Notes under the pieces: model-generated
What the model was told of the DNA's origin: nothing
Database searches by the model: none
Seen by the model: the letters and a program-made list of their open reading frames with translations, nothing else
NCBI GenBank assembly: GCA_020796225.1
Contig: CM036755.1
Coordinates: 17,735,317-17,799,316 of the forward strand
Direction: 5' to 3'
DNA: 64,000 bases
Source of the DNA: Arion vulgaris
Lineage: Eukaryota > Mollusca > Gastropoda > Stylommatophora > Arionidae
Shown: positions 1 through 9,118 of the stretch, piece after piece
Numbering within the stretch: position 1 is the stretch's first letter
How the letters are laid out: each line of letters starts with the position of its first letter
Translations under genes and position numbers: made by a program

Positions 1-284
1 ACTACTGAAGCAAGTAAGTAATATCTTAGATTTAACAAAATACATGGAGAACTACTGAAGCAAGTAAGTAATATCTTAGATCTAACAAAATACACGGAGA
101 ACTACTGAAGCAAGTAAGTAATATCTTAGATCTAACAAAATACACGGAGAACTACTGAAGCAAGTAAGTAATATCTTAGATCTAACAAAATACACGGAGA
201 ACTACTGAAGCAAGTAAGTAATATCTTAGATCTAACAAAATACATGGAGAACTACTGAAGCAAGTAAGTAATATCTTAGATCTA
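1..284. repeat. 50-bp tandem array (about 5.7 copies)
   Basis: A 50-bp unit starting ACTACTGAAGCAAGTAAGTA repeats with exact spacing and only a few substitutions. The array runs off the left edge and is cut at its right end by the tail of an F1 SINE. Confidence 0.97.
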
Positions 285-548
285 CTTCTTTTTCATCTTC
301 TTCTTCTTCTTCTTCTTCTTCTTGGAACGCTCCATATCGACGACTTGTTAAACCACTAGTTGTAATTTCTATGTGATCTGAGCCTAGGAGAGAGTGTACG
401 TTGTACAAGTTGGTCAGCACATCCGATTTCTGCGACGCTTTTTAATGTACTACGGTAGCTTATCTATGTCCCTACCTCAGCCACCTCTTACGACATGCAT
501 TGCAGGCCACAAGTTACTATTCTTTGCTCCCCTTGCGAGTCCCGCCAA
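285..548 (-). mobile_element. F1 SINE, reverse orientation, (GAA)n tail
   Basis: Read on the minus strand it runs from a head containing AGCAAAGAATAGTA, through the core CATGTCGTAAGAGGTGGC, to GAGCGTTCCAAGAAG and a (GAA)n tail (plus-strand TTC run at 293-322). The same series occurs at 6069, 32437, 33413 and 42171. No clear TSD is seen; the tail lands in the 50-bp array. It is non-coding; the short ORFs across it are chance. Confidence 0.85.
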
Positions 549-567
549 CACACTAATTATCAAATAC

Positions 568-626
568 CATTTAGTCCATAAGTGCTTCGATCTCCTCCTT
601 GGTATGTCTCTCAGCGTGGGGCGACA
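568..626. repeat. Dispersed repeat fragment shared with 58351-58405
   Basis: AGTCCATAAGTG followed by a stretch ending in GTATGTCTCTCA and CGTG is found here and near 58351, diverged but collinear for about 55 bp. Class unknown. Confidence 0.55.
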
Positions 627-657
627 CATAAATTGACCGGACACCTGAATCAAAACC

Positions 658-842
658 TTTTAGAGTGTAAAGTTGAAAGAGAACGAGCAAGAGGAAGACT
701 GGAAAACAAGTGGAAAGGAAACATCAAGAGATGAACAAATTACATAACTCTCCAAAGTGCAACATCAAAGTAAAAGACAGATGTTATAGGTCCATTGCAG
801 CCACGCTTCGATGCAAATACGGCACTTGATGATGATGATGAG
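658..842 (+). mobile_element. LINE 3'-end remnant ending in (GAT)n
   Basis: Conceptual translation gives a basic tail (ERERARGRLENKWKGN) followed by DVIGPLQPRFDANTALDDDD, ending in GATGATGATGATG. This is the style of the C-terminal tails of the other LINE remnants in this window, which also end at GATGATG. There are stops in the frame and no catalytic domain, so it is a dead 5'-truncated copy. Assignment rests on pattern only. Confidence 0.6.
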
Positions 843-844
843 CA

Positions 845-1244
845 TAATCTTGATATAAACAAAAAGTATTACTTTGTAAAGCTTGAACGATTATCTGAAA
901 ATGGATTCGTTCTGTAAAACTTTATTTTTTACAAATAAAACTAAAAAAACGGATTCTGTTTTTCAAATTAGCCTTGTCCATGAAAGTTTCCGATACATTT
1001 TGCAGACGTAGACTTCCCGCGTGCAGGTCGCGTGCAGGAAAACGGATCACAAGTGGATGAATTATCTCAGGTGCATACACAAAAATACCCCCAAAAATGT
1101 TTCTCTTAAATGCGTTTGTGTATATACAGTAACGTTTTAGAACCTGGAGCGATGAGGAGGACGATTTTAATGTCGGAGTTTTGTACAGCCAAAATTGTTG
1201 ACAAATAATATGTTTCATCGTCTTAGATGTTTGCTTTGATTTCG
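845..1244. other. Unassigned AT-rich spacer
   Basis: A 98-aa open frame on the minus strand matches nothing I recognise and has no upstream signal. I see no repeat structure here. Confidence 0.4.
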
Positions 1245-1446
1245 AAATGTTAGCGATCTTGAAGAGTAATCTAGTTATCTAAGCTATCTTGAAGAGGTAA
1301 TCCTAGTTTTAGTTAGCGATCTTGAAGAGGTAATCTAGTTTTATCTAAGCTATCTTGAAGAGGTAATCTCAGTTTTATCTAAGCTATCTTGAAGAGGTAA
1401 TCTCAGTTTTATCTAAGCTATCTTGAAGAGGTAATCTCAGTTTTAT
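1245..1446. repeat. 34-bp tandem array (about 5-6 copies)
   Basis: The unit contains AAGCTATCTTGAAGAGGTAA. The left copies are diverged and the right three are nearly identical. Confidence 0.93.
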
Positions 1447-1469
1447 TGCACACACAAATGGAAAACCCT

Positions 1470-1644
1470 TTTTATACACTGTAGTGTACTGGGGCTATAT
1501 AAAGCCAATACTGACATACGGAAGCGAGTCATGGACAGTAAACAAACAGATAGAAAAGCTTTGGAAGCCACAGAGATGTGGTTTTACAGAATAATGATGA
1601 GAATCCCATGGGCTGCTAAAATAACAAATGTGGATGTGTTAAAT
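1470..1644 (+). mobile_element. L-a LINE remnant, 5' piece
   Basis: Translation shows the conserved post-RT segment LTYGSESWTVNKQ, then after a frameshift EATEMWFYRIMMRIPW. Such segments lie downstream of the reverse-transcriptase domain in RTE/Jockey-type LINE ORFs. The element is interrupted at 1645 by a reverse-oriented SINE and resumes at 1982. A second copy at 24900-25455 supplies the uninterrupted order. The catalytic part is missing. Confidence 0.85.
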
Positions 1645-1981
1645 CTTCTTCTTCTTATCGTTCCTTCTTTGAGACCATTTTGATCATTCTTATTTTGATA
1701 TATAATTGATCTTTGACAAGAATAACTGTACGTTAAACCCCGGTTCTTAGGCCCCGGTTCAGTATGGTACCATACACGCGTAGGGCAGAGCTTCCTGTTT
1801 TATTCTACGGGAAATGTTTGGAGTCTGTCTCACTGACAGTCAGTCCCCCACACTTTCCCTTCCTTCGTGTATTCATGGCTCTTTAACGATCATTTTTCGC
1901 CGTATATTTGAGCTTTATGATATTCGCCAAAGAGTCTGTCTACAATATGCGCCCTTTCTGGCTATATGAGGTCGTTCCGAA
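1645..1981 (-). mobile_element. F2-related SINE nested in L-a, with TSD
   Basis: The minus-strand 3' end (TCTTGTCAAAGATCAA through AAAGAAGGAACGATAAGAAG) is homologous to the F2 3' region but the head differs. The host LINE resumes on the far side. TSD GTGTTAAAT (1636-1644) versus GTGTTGAAT (1982-1990), 8 of 9 identical. The tail is (AAG)n, here plus-strand CTTCTTCTTCTT at 1645. I treat it as a third member of the F1/F2 group. Confidence 0.8.
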
Positions 1982-2264
1982 GTGTTGAATTATGTCAAGA
2001 CACAGAGAAAACGTATTGTCATTATAAGAGAGACAGTAATTATTTTTCGGGCATGTGATGAAAAGAGGAAGGTTTAGAACATATTGGAACAAGCGGTAAA
2101 TATGAAGGGAGACGAGACAGAGGAAGATAGAGAGAGGAAATATTAGACTGACTTCATTGCACGGAGGAACGTCAACATCTGAGATAATAGCAAACACCAG
2201 GGACAGAGATTTGTGGAGATCCATTATCGCCTACGCCAGCCGGCACGACATCTGATGATGATGT
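1982..2264 (+). mobile_element. L-a LINE remnant, 3' piece
   Basis: Continues the 1470-1644 piece after the SINE. LFFGHVMKRG, then a basic stretch, then DRDLWRSIIAYASRHDI and a stop, followed by (TGA)n. Several frameshifts and stops are present. The same C-terminal motif, DRDLWRSMIAYVSRHGT, ends the copy at 25455. Confidence 0.88.
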
Positions 2265-2365
2265 TTTGCTTGTAGTGTACTGGAAGATGCAGTGTTCAAA
2301 AGTTAGGTTCTGATATTTCTGTGTACAGTGAGTGTAGAGTAGTGTAGACCAAACAAGTGGGAACA

Positions 2366-2865
2366 TTTAAACCAATCCCACACAAGCTGTCTCTACAGAC
2401 TTAACCAGTCCCACACAAGCTGTCTCTACAGACTTAACCAGTCCCACACAAGCTGTCTCTACAGACTTAACCAATCCCACACAAGCTGTCTCTACAGACT
2501 TAACCAATCCCACACAAGCTGTCTCTATAGACTTAACCAATCCCACACAAGCTGTCTCTACAGACTTAACCAATCCCACACAAGCTGTCTCTACAGACTT
2601 AACCAATCCCACACAAACTGTCTCTGCAGACTTAACCAGTCCCACACAAGCTGTCTCTACAGACTTAACCAATCCCACACAAGCTGTCTCTACAGACTTA
2701 ACCAATCCCACACAAACTGTCTCTGCAGACTTAACCAATCCCACACAAACTGTCTCTGCAGACTTAACCAATCCCACACAAGCTGTCTCTGCAGACTTAA
2801 CCAATCCCACACAAACTGTCTCTACAGACTTAACCAATCCCACACAAACTGTCTCTGCAGACCAC
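2366..2865. repeat. 33-bp tandem array (about 15 copies)
   Basis: The unit contains CCCACACAAGCTGTCTCTAC. Because 33 is divisible by three, the minus strand carries a 158-aa open frame of an 11-residue repeat (CVGLVKSVETA). No start context or flanking coding sequence supports a gene. Confidence 0.97.
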
Positions 2866-3270
2866 TTCTGCTTCTATTCCACCATTTACTTCTTTATAGG
2901 ATTCTTATGGGGGGTGTAGTGATCTTTTGTGTGCTTGTTCTAATGCACGTTGTAAGCTGTTATTAATTTTCTTAAGTCTGTTCTTGATGCCGTCGCTCCA
3001 TCTTTTGCGTGGTCTTCCTCTTGCTCTGTACTCGTTATACTTTTTCAGTGTGGCTCTCTGTGGTAGTTGATACCAGGGCATTCTTGTCAGGTGTCCAAAC
3101 CATTTCATCTGGTGTTTTTGTTTTTGAATTGCATGAATGGTTTCACATCCAGTCTTCTTCTGATTTCTTCATTTCTAATTTTGTCTCTTATTGTTACATC
3201 TGTACTTCTTCTAAGACACCTCATCTCTGTCGTTATGATTTTCCACACATTATCTGCTGTTATTGGACAT
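2866..3270 (-). mobile_element. L-d LINE remnant (3' end), 5' side interrupted
   Basis: Minus-strand translation includes MRCLRR, IRDKIRNEEIRRRLDVK, MKWFGHLTRMPW and RARGRPRKRWSDGIKN, all in LINE post-RT order, in two frames. The close copy at 60424-60880 has the same order. The 5' side stops at 3270 at an F3 tail, and L-d sequence resumes at 4174. The 3' end abuts the 33-bp array. Confidence 0.9.
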
Positions 3271-4173
3271 TGATTGATTGATTGATTGATTGATTTATAT
3301 GACCTCATCATTTCACTTCAGTGAGTAACCATGTGTGCTCCGATCTCTTTCTTACACAGGAAGATCTCAGCGGCAGTGCACAAACTCCGTAGCACAGACT
3401 AGGATCCTCGATGTAATTTTGAAGATGGTAAAGATATTCTGTAGGAATTTAATTTTTATTGTTGTTTTCTAATGAATTTTGCCCGGGCAACGGTTTGCCA
3501 ACCTGCTCTTCTCGATTTCTGAACTGCCAAGTGTTCTTTTACTTGCTCAGATTGAACATGGGACCTACGCTTTATCGTTTCCCTCTCCGATAGGACCGTT
3601 ACCTGTGGAACGAGAGGAGCAGCGCCGGATTAGCCTAGTAGCAGAAGTAGCAAATGCTACGGACCCGCGCTTCTAGGGGCCCGCACCTATGTGACAGAGA
3701 TGGAAATGAAAAAAATAACCATATGTTATATCAAAAACATGCAAGCTGTCTGGATTTTTAAATGTCGTGTGTGGTGATGAATCCAAAGTAATCAAGCAAA
3801 ATACAAAGTCGCGACTACTGTGTAGAATAAAGACAGTGCTATAGAAGAATCAATATTACCAATAAGATCAGCAACTCTTCAACGATTTGAGCCACATTTT
3901 CCACAAGAAAACTCAATGGAACCATTCCATCTCCTAGAACCTTCAGCGCCCATGGGAACGCTACCGCCCGCTTTGGGAAACGCTTGTCTAGTATTATCTC
4001 TAAATTTGCTCACATTAAATCCAGACAAGTTTGCTTGTAAAAGTTGTGTTTTATTTTATTATCATACAAAACATAGGGCCTCGCGCTAAAAATTGCTACA
4101 GGCCCCGCACTGGCTTAATCCGGCTTGGAGGGAGCACCTATCCCATAAGCTGCAGAGACCACATACTACGGAA
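3271..4173 (-). mobile_element. F3 SINE (tRNA-like, CAAT tail) inserted in L-d, itself carrying H1
   Basis: Plus-strand (TGAT)n at 3271-3294 is the reverse-complement tail. The body 3300-3619 matches the F3 copies at 22836, 34244 and 61118 (for example CAGGAAGATCTCAG, TAATTTTGAAGATGGTAAAG). The head is split by H1 at 3620-4127. TSD in L-d: ATTGGACAT (3262-3270) versus ATTGGTCAT (4174-4182), 8 of 9. F3 elements are non-coding. Confidence 0.8.
3620..4127. mobile_element. H1, hAT-like DNA element nested in F3
   Basis: The ends are inverted: left CAGCGCCGGATTAGCC, right (reverse complement) CAAGCCGGATTAAGCC, followed inward by related GGGGCC / GCGCG blocks. Flanking GAGAGGAG / GAGGGAGC is a diverged possible 8-bp TSD. 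No transposase frame is seen in the 508 bp, so it is non-autonomous. Positions 3930-3992 resemble the right end of H2, suggesting a further fragment inside. Confidence 0.6.
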
Positions 4174-4290
4174 ATTGGTCATGTTTGGCAATCATAATAT
4201 AATGTTGACCAGAAAATCCTTCTCAGAAAATCTTCAGAAAATGCTTCTCAGAAAATCGTTCTCAGAAAATCGTTGACAGAAAATCGTTGT
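4174..4290 (-). mobile_element. L-d remnant, upstream piece
   Basis: The minus strand encodes IFWSTLYYDCQTWP, matching IFWPTLCYQCQTWP of the L-d copy near 60830-60870, so this is the 5' continuation of 2866-3270. Next to it, the word TCAGAAAATCGTTC is repeated about five times at 4210-4285. Confidence 0.75.
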
Positions 4291-4375
4291 CCATAGACTG
4301 CACAAAATAAAATCTATCTCTATATCCTCTTCATGTCCAGTTTGACATACAACCATTCCACAATAGATTTACATT

Positions 4376-4722
4376 GTTGTCTTTCTACCAATTGTTTCCC
4401 ATGTCACAATCTTTCAACTCTCTCTCCACAGTTCTTCTCCATGTTTCCCATGTCTTTCAACTCTCTCTCCACAGTTCTTCTCCATGTTTCCCATGTCTTC
4501 AACTCTTCTCCACAGTTCTTCCATGTTTCTATGTCACATCTTTAACTAGCTCTTCACATTCTCTCCATGTTTCCATGTCATAACTCTCTTCCACAATTCT
4601 TCTCCATGTTTTCCATGTCACAATCTTTCAACTCTCTCTCCACAGTTCTTCTTCAGGTCTCCCATGTCGTTCAACTCTCTCTCTCTCTTTCTCTCCACAG
4701 TTCTTCTCCGTGTTTCCAATTA
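4376..4722. repeat. Degenerate ~43-bp pyrimidine-rich array
   Basis: Recurring words are CTCTCTCCACAGTTCTTCTC and CATGTTTCCCATGTC, about eight copies of variable length. Open frames across it are repeat translations. Confidence 0.88.
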
Positions 4723-4904
4723 AAGATAGCAACAATTTTGTCGATGTAGATAAGAGAAAGAATTGAATGCTGGGATGAAGCTTTTTTTAATCTAACATAT
4801 CGCAGACAAAACCTGTCATTACTGTCTGTAGTATCGCTTCTTAGGGCAGTGTAGGACAGGTGGGACGAGAGCCTGAAGAAGTTAATGACCGCATGGCTAG
4901 TGAA
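4723..4904. other. Unassigned spacer
   Basis: Nothing recognisable. The end shared with the F5 SINE at 16138 begins only after about 4905. Confidence 0.35.
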
Positions 4905-5160
4905 GTCGACGCAAAGCTGTTCATTGGTTTTACCGTGAATGGAACACGGGTCTCCCGTTTTTGTTTTTCGATCCAGAAGCACTTGAGCATTGAGCTCTTC
5001 AGCTCCGGTGCCATGGACATCGTAACCCTTTGGTTCGGTGCCACGGACACTGTGAATCTGGAGAACCTGTGGCTTTTTTGTCAGCCCGCGGAATTGAACC
5101 CGCACTCCCAGGGAACTTTTAACCCGTCGTCCAACGCGCTACGAACACGCTGGACAGGCG
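4905..5160 (-). mobile_element. F5 SINE with tRNA-like head
   Basis: The minus strand reads AGCGTGTTCGTAGCGCGTTG (A-box-like), then GGGAGTGCGGGTTCAATTCC (B box GGTTCAATTCC), then a body ending near CTTCTGGATCGAAAAAC. A second copy lies at 16138-16370. The tRNA-like head suggests an internal Pol III promoter. Confidence 0.82.
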
Positions 5161-5224
5161 GGCACGGGTCTCCCGTTTGGAAGTCGCGCTCTATCCATCG
5201 TCTAGACTAGACGCTCTTCAGCAT

Positions 5225-5968
5225 GAAACTATTTCGTTTTAACTTGTAACTCGTCAACTTCAAAAGCAACTATCAAAAACCGAAACCCAGATAGAGTAAG
5301 CCTCCTTGTAACTCGTCAACTTCAAAAGCAACTATCAAAAACCGAGACCCAGATAGAGTAAGCCTCCTTGTACTCGTCAACTTCAAAAGCAACTATCAAA
5401 AACCGAGACCCAGATAGAGTAAGCCTCCTTGGAACTCGTCAACTTCAAAAGCAACAATCAAAAACCCAGAACCAGATAGAGTAAGCCTCCTTGTAACTCG
5501 TCAACTTCAAAAGCAACTATCAAAAACCGAGAACCAGATAGAGTAAGCCTCCTTGTAACTCGTCAACTTCAAAAGCAACTATCAAAACCGAGACCAGATA
5601 AAGTGCTCTTGTACTCGTCAACTTCAAAAGCAACTATCAAAACCGAGACCAGATAGAGTAAGCCTCCTTGAACTCGTCAACTTCAAAAGCAACTATCAAA
5701 AACCGAGACCCAGATAGAGTAAGCCTCCTTGTAACTCGTCAACTTCAAAAGCAACTATCAAAAACCGAGACCCAGATAGAGTAAGCTCCTGTAACTCGTC
5801 AACTTAAAAGCAACTATCAAAACCGAGACCCAGATAGAGTAAGCCTCCTTGTAACTCGTCAACTTCAAAAGCAACTATCAAAAACCGAGACCCAGATAGA
5901 GTAAGCCTCCTTGTAACTCGTCAACTTCAAAGCAACTATCAAACCGAGACCAGATAAGTAAGCCTCAG
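5225..5968. repeat. 62-bp tandem array (about 12 copies)
   Basis: The unit contains AACTCGTCAACTTCAAAAGC and CAGATAGAGTAAGCCTCC. Two or three units around 5585-5660 and 5790-5960 are riddled with single-base deletions while their neighbours are clean. Confidence 0.97.
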
Positions 5969-6068
5969 AAGAAACCAATCAATTGGAACACAATATATTA
6001 CGAATTAAACTCGAATTTCTCTACTGAACTTTTTTCTTCACGTCAAACTTGTCAACTCGTTTATAACA

Positions 6069-6268
6069 CTCGCCGTGTGGTGCCGGGGCCAGTAATGGAA
6101 GCAAAGAATAGTACCACTGCGACCTACAAGGCGACGGATGTAGGACCTAGGGAAGCTACCTTAGTAAATAAAAAGCATCGCAAAAATCGGATGTGCTTGC
6201 TTACTTGTAGACGCACAATCGCTCTTAGGCTCAGATCACATACAGGAGCGTTCGAAGAAGAAGAAGAA
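6069..6268 (+). mobile_element. F1 SINE with clean TSD
   Basis: Starts CTCGCCGTGTGGTGCCGGGG and ends GAGCGTTCGAAGAAGAAG. TSD GTTTATAACA at 6059-6068 and again at 6269-6278, identical over 10 bp. This fixes the family boundaries: about 200 bp including a short (GAA)5 tail. This copy has an internal deletion relative to the others (core CATGTCGTAAGAGG is lost). Confidence 0.92.
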
Positions 6269-6344
6269 GTTTATAACATTAAGAGATGCAGATAACTCTG
6301 ATAGTGTTTTCTATCTATTCTCTATTCATGTTTTGTCTTTCAAT

Positions 6345-6565
6345 GTTAGGCCGAAAAACGAGGAATCTGGAGCAAGCCTCTTTATGCGCTTTGTAAAGGT
6401 GGAATTTAGTGTATCGGATTTTCCGTCGATCCATCGTTTATGTGGTCATCCTCTTGGTCTTTTGCCGTTGTTTACGAGTGGTAGTGATCTTTGTGTGAGA
6501 CTGTCTTCTGGTAACCTTGATGTATGTCTGAAACATTTGACCTGTTGTTTCTTTATATATTTTAG
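6345..6565 (-). mobile_element. L-c/L-d-like LINE remnant
   Basis: Minus-strand translation KQQVKCFRHTSRLPEDS, then GKRPRG, stop, PHKRWIDGK, matches the KQQIKWFGH..GRPRKRW region of the other LINEs. Reading is interrupted by a stop. Flanks on both sides are unassigned. Confidence 0.7.
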
Positions 6566-6819
6566 TACCAGCAAGGATCCAACTTTTTGTCTGATTTCAA
6601 CTGAACTCGAGTGTCCGTGCTAGTATTTCTACGTGTGTACAGTAAAACATTTTTACAGTAAATTAACTGTGTGTTTTCGTAGAAAGAAGGGCGTGCATAT
6701 ATATGATATCAATCAAGAGTATTTACTGTAATACTGAAATATGTCAAAAGATATTTTTATCAATGGAGAGACAATAGAAAATGTGAACAGTTTTTAATTT
6801 CTCGGTTCACTGCTAACAA

Positions 6820-7004
6820 TATCTGGAAATGATATGAAGGAAATTAAAAGAAGAACAAACATGGCTTTACAAAAAATTAAGCAACTAAAAACAGTATGGA
6901 ACGGAACTGATAAGAAAACAAAGTTCAAAATACTAAGAGCATGCATATTCCCATTGGCAACGTATGGGTATGAAGCATGGACATTTAAAGGCAGTAGAAA
7001 ACAT
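6820..7004 (+). mobile_element. L-b LINE remnant, 5' piece
   Basis: EIKRRTNMALQKIKQLKTVW, then FPLATYGYEAWTF: the thumb/post-RT segment of a LINE ORF. The frame runs straight into the 55-bp array, whose first unit is this element's own next sequence. The copy at 34990-35600 is the unexpanded version. Confidence 0.9.
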
Positions 7005-7825
7005 ATATGTGACTTTGAATATAAGTGTTACAGAGAATCCTCCGTATATCTTGGACATATATGTGACTTTGAATATAAGTGTTACAGAGGAGTCCTCCGT
7101 ATATCTTGGACATATATGTGACTTTGAATATAAGTGTTACAGGAGAGTCCTTCGTATATCTTGGACATATATGTGACTTTGAATATAAGTGTTACAGAGG
7201 AGTCCTCCGTATATCTTGGACATATATGTGACTTTGAATATAAGTGTTACAGAGGAGTCCTCCGTATATCTTGGACATATATGTGACTTTGAATATAAGT
7301 GTTACAGGAGAGTCCTTCGTATATCTTGGACATATATGTGACTTTGAATATAAGTGTTACAGGAGAGTCCTCCGTATATCTTGGACATATATGTGACTTT
7401 GAATATAAGTGTTACAGAGGAATCCTCCGTATATCTTGGACATATATGTGACTTTGAATAAAAGTGTTACAGAGGAGTCCTCCGTATATCTTGGACATAT
7501 ATGTGACTTTGAATATAAGTGTTACAGAGGAGTCCTCCGTATATCTTGACATATATGTGACTTTGAATATAAGTGTTACAGGAGAGTCCTCCGTATATCT
7601 TGGACATATATGTGACTTTGAATATAAGTGTTACAGAGGAGTCCTCCGTATATCTTGGACATATATGTGACTTTGAATATAAGTGTTACAGAGGAGTCCT
7701 CCGTATATCTTGGACATATATGTGACTTTGAATATAAGTGTTACAGAGAAGTCCTCCGTATATCTTGGACATATATGTGACTTTGAATATAAGTGTTACA
7801 GAGAAGTCCTCCGTATATCTTGGAC
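7005..7825 (+). repeat. 55-bp minisatellite expanded inside L-b coding sequence
   Basis: The unit (containing ATATGTGACTTTGAATATAA and GTCCTCCGTATATCTTGG) repeats about 15 times. The same sequence occurs once in the L-b copy near 35230-35285. L-b resumes directly after the last unit. Confidence 0.96.
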
Positions 7826-7955
7826 AGAAAAGAGAAGAAATAGATCTTTCCAGAAAGAACTCAAAATCAAAGTAAACTGGTTAATGCAATAAATAAGAAG
7901 GAGAAAATTGAAGTATTTTGGAAACATAAAAAAAAACAAAGTTCATTACACATAT
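7826..7955 (+). mobile_element. L-b LINE remnant, 3' piece
   Basis: Encodes a segment equivalent to EKRRNRSFQKELK and RRRKLKYFGNIKKNKVHY, matching 35280-35400. It is truncated at about 7955, where L-c begins. Confidence 0.85.
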
Positions 7956-7959
7956 TGAT

Positions 7960-8806
7960 CAAATCTGTAAAACAGCTAACACAAGCGAAGGAAACAATCT
8001 TGGGGAACTCTTAAACGAATTTCTTTTTGCCGACTATCAGGCAATCATATCAACAACAGAAGAACGGCTACAGCAACACATTAACAGACTCCAGTTAACA
8101 TGTAATGAATACAATATGAGAATAAACATCGACAAAGCCGAAATAATGACATTTGCTAGAGAGGAAAACGCTACCAATATCTCTATCGACAATCGCCTAT
8201 TAAAACACGTCAAAGACACTACATATCTAGGGAACATTTTTTTCTGCAAACGGAAGAATAACCAATGAAATCCAGCACAGATGCAACAAAGCAAATCATA
8301 TGATAGACAAATGGCACCTAATTTTAAAGTGCAAACATGTCGCCATGAACACAAAAAGAGCAATGTTCAACACAATCTTTCTCCCCACATTACTACCAGT
8401 GCAAACCTGGACGCTGACATCAAATGATAGAAGAAAACTAGTCACAACAGAGATGAAGTGTCTACGCAGAATGCTGGGGAAACAAGAAGAGACCGGTTGA
8501 GAAATGAAGACATCAGGGAAAAAAGTGAGGTACAACATCAGTACTAGACCATCAAGAAACAACAAATTAAATGGTTTTAGCTACGTAGCATATTATCAAC
8601 AGACATGCACTCAAAGAGCGATGTTGCTACGATACAATTGGATACAAAGCAAAAGGTCGCCATGCAAAAGATGGACCTCAGAGATAACAGAGGCGACGAA
8701 AGACACTATTTATGAATCGTAAACAAAAGCCCGTTCTAGAAATCTCTTTTTATACTGACACTGTGAGGTAAAACAGGGTTGGAGAAAAGAAGAACAAAGA
8801 CATTTG
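7960..8806 (+). mobile_element. L-c LINE remnant with degenerate RT motif
   Basis: One frame is open over 7982-8242 and holds EFLFADYQAII, the RT motif C (expected F/YxDD) with its second aspartate replaced by tyrosine. Then NEYNMRINIDKAEIMTF and HVKDTTYLGN follow, as in RT thumb regions. Further frames give RAMFNTIFLPTLLPVQTW and MKCLRRMLGK. Frameshifts and the lost catalytic residue make it inactive. A 3' copy is at 60045-60420. Confidence 0.92.
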
Positions 8807-8935
8807 GATGTAACTGATGATTTGAACATAACGACAGCAGAGGTGGTCATTGGCCTATGTGAGAGAGCAAAAACTGAATGACTGCTAGAATGACAACTTT
8901 CTGCACAGGACAAGCATGTGGATAATGAGTACTAC
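8807..8935 (+). mobile_element. L-b 3'-terminal fragment
   Basis: Reads DVTDDLNITTAEVVIGLCERAK, then QLSAQDKH after stops, matching the L-b terminus at 35480-35585. It joins abruptly to L-c at ACATTTGG, so this is a chimeric junction or an insertion. Confidence 0.7.
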
Positions 8936-9118
8936 AAAAACTATGATAATGATTTTACTGGGTTGTTTTCCTCAGAGTTTGTTGTCCCGTGGGACGGTGA
9001 AAGTTATATCTGTTATTTCATGACAAGAAATTGTGCTTAACCTTTTCAGATCTACGGGTATGAAGTGCCTGTTACTTCACATTTCTAGGTCATAGTGTGC
9101 AGGAGGTAGGAGGTCAAT
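8936..9118. other. Unassigned spacer
   Basis: No repeat, ORF or promoter signal that I can support. Confidence 0.35.

Noticed and set aside
2366..2865. Regular 33-bp repeats considered as a CRISPR array.
   Set aside because: Units abut with no unique spacers, and the context is eukaryotic. The same holds for all other arrays here.
8020..8040. The RT catalytic motif in L-c considered as evidence of an active LINE.
   Set aside because: It reads FADY instead of F/YxDD and the ORF is frameshifted soon after, so the copy is dead.
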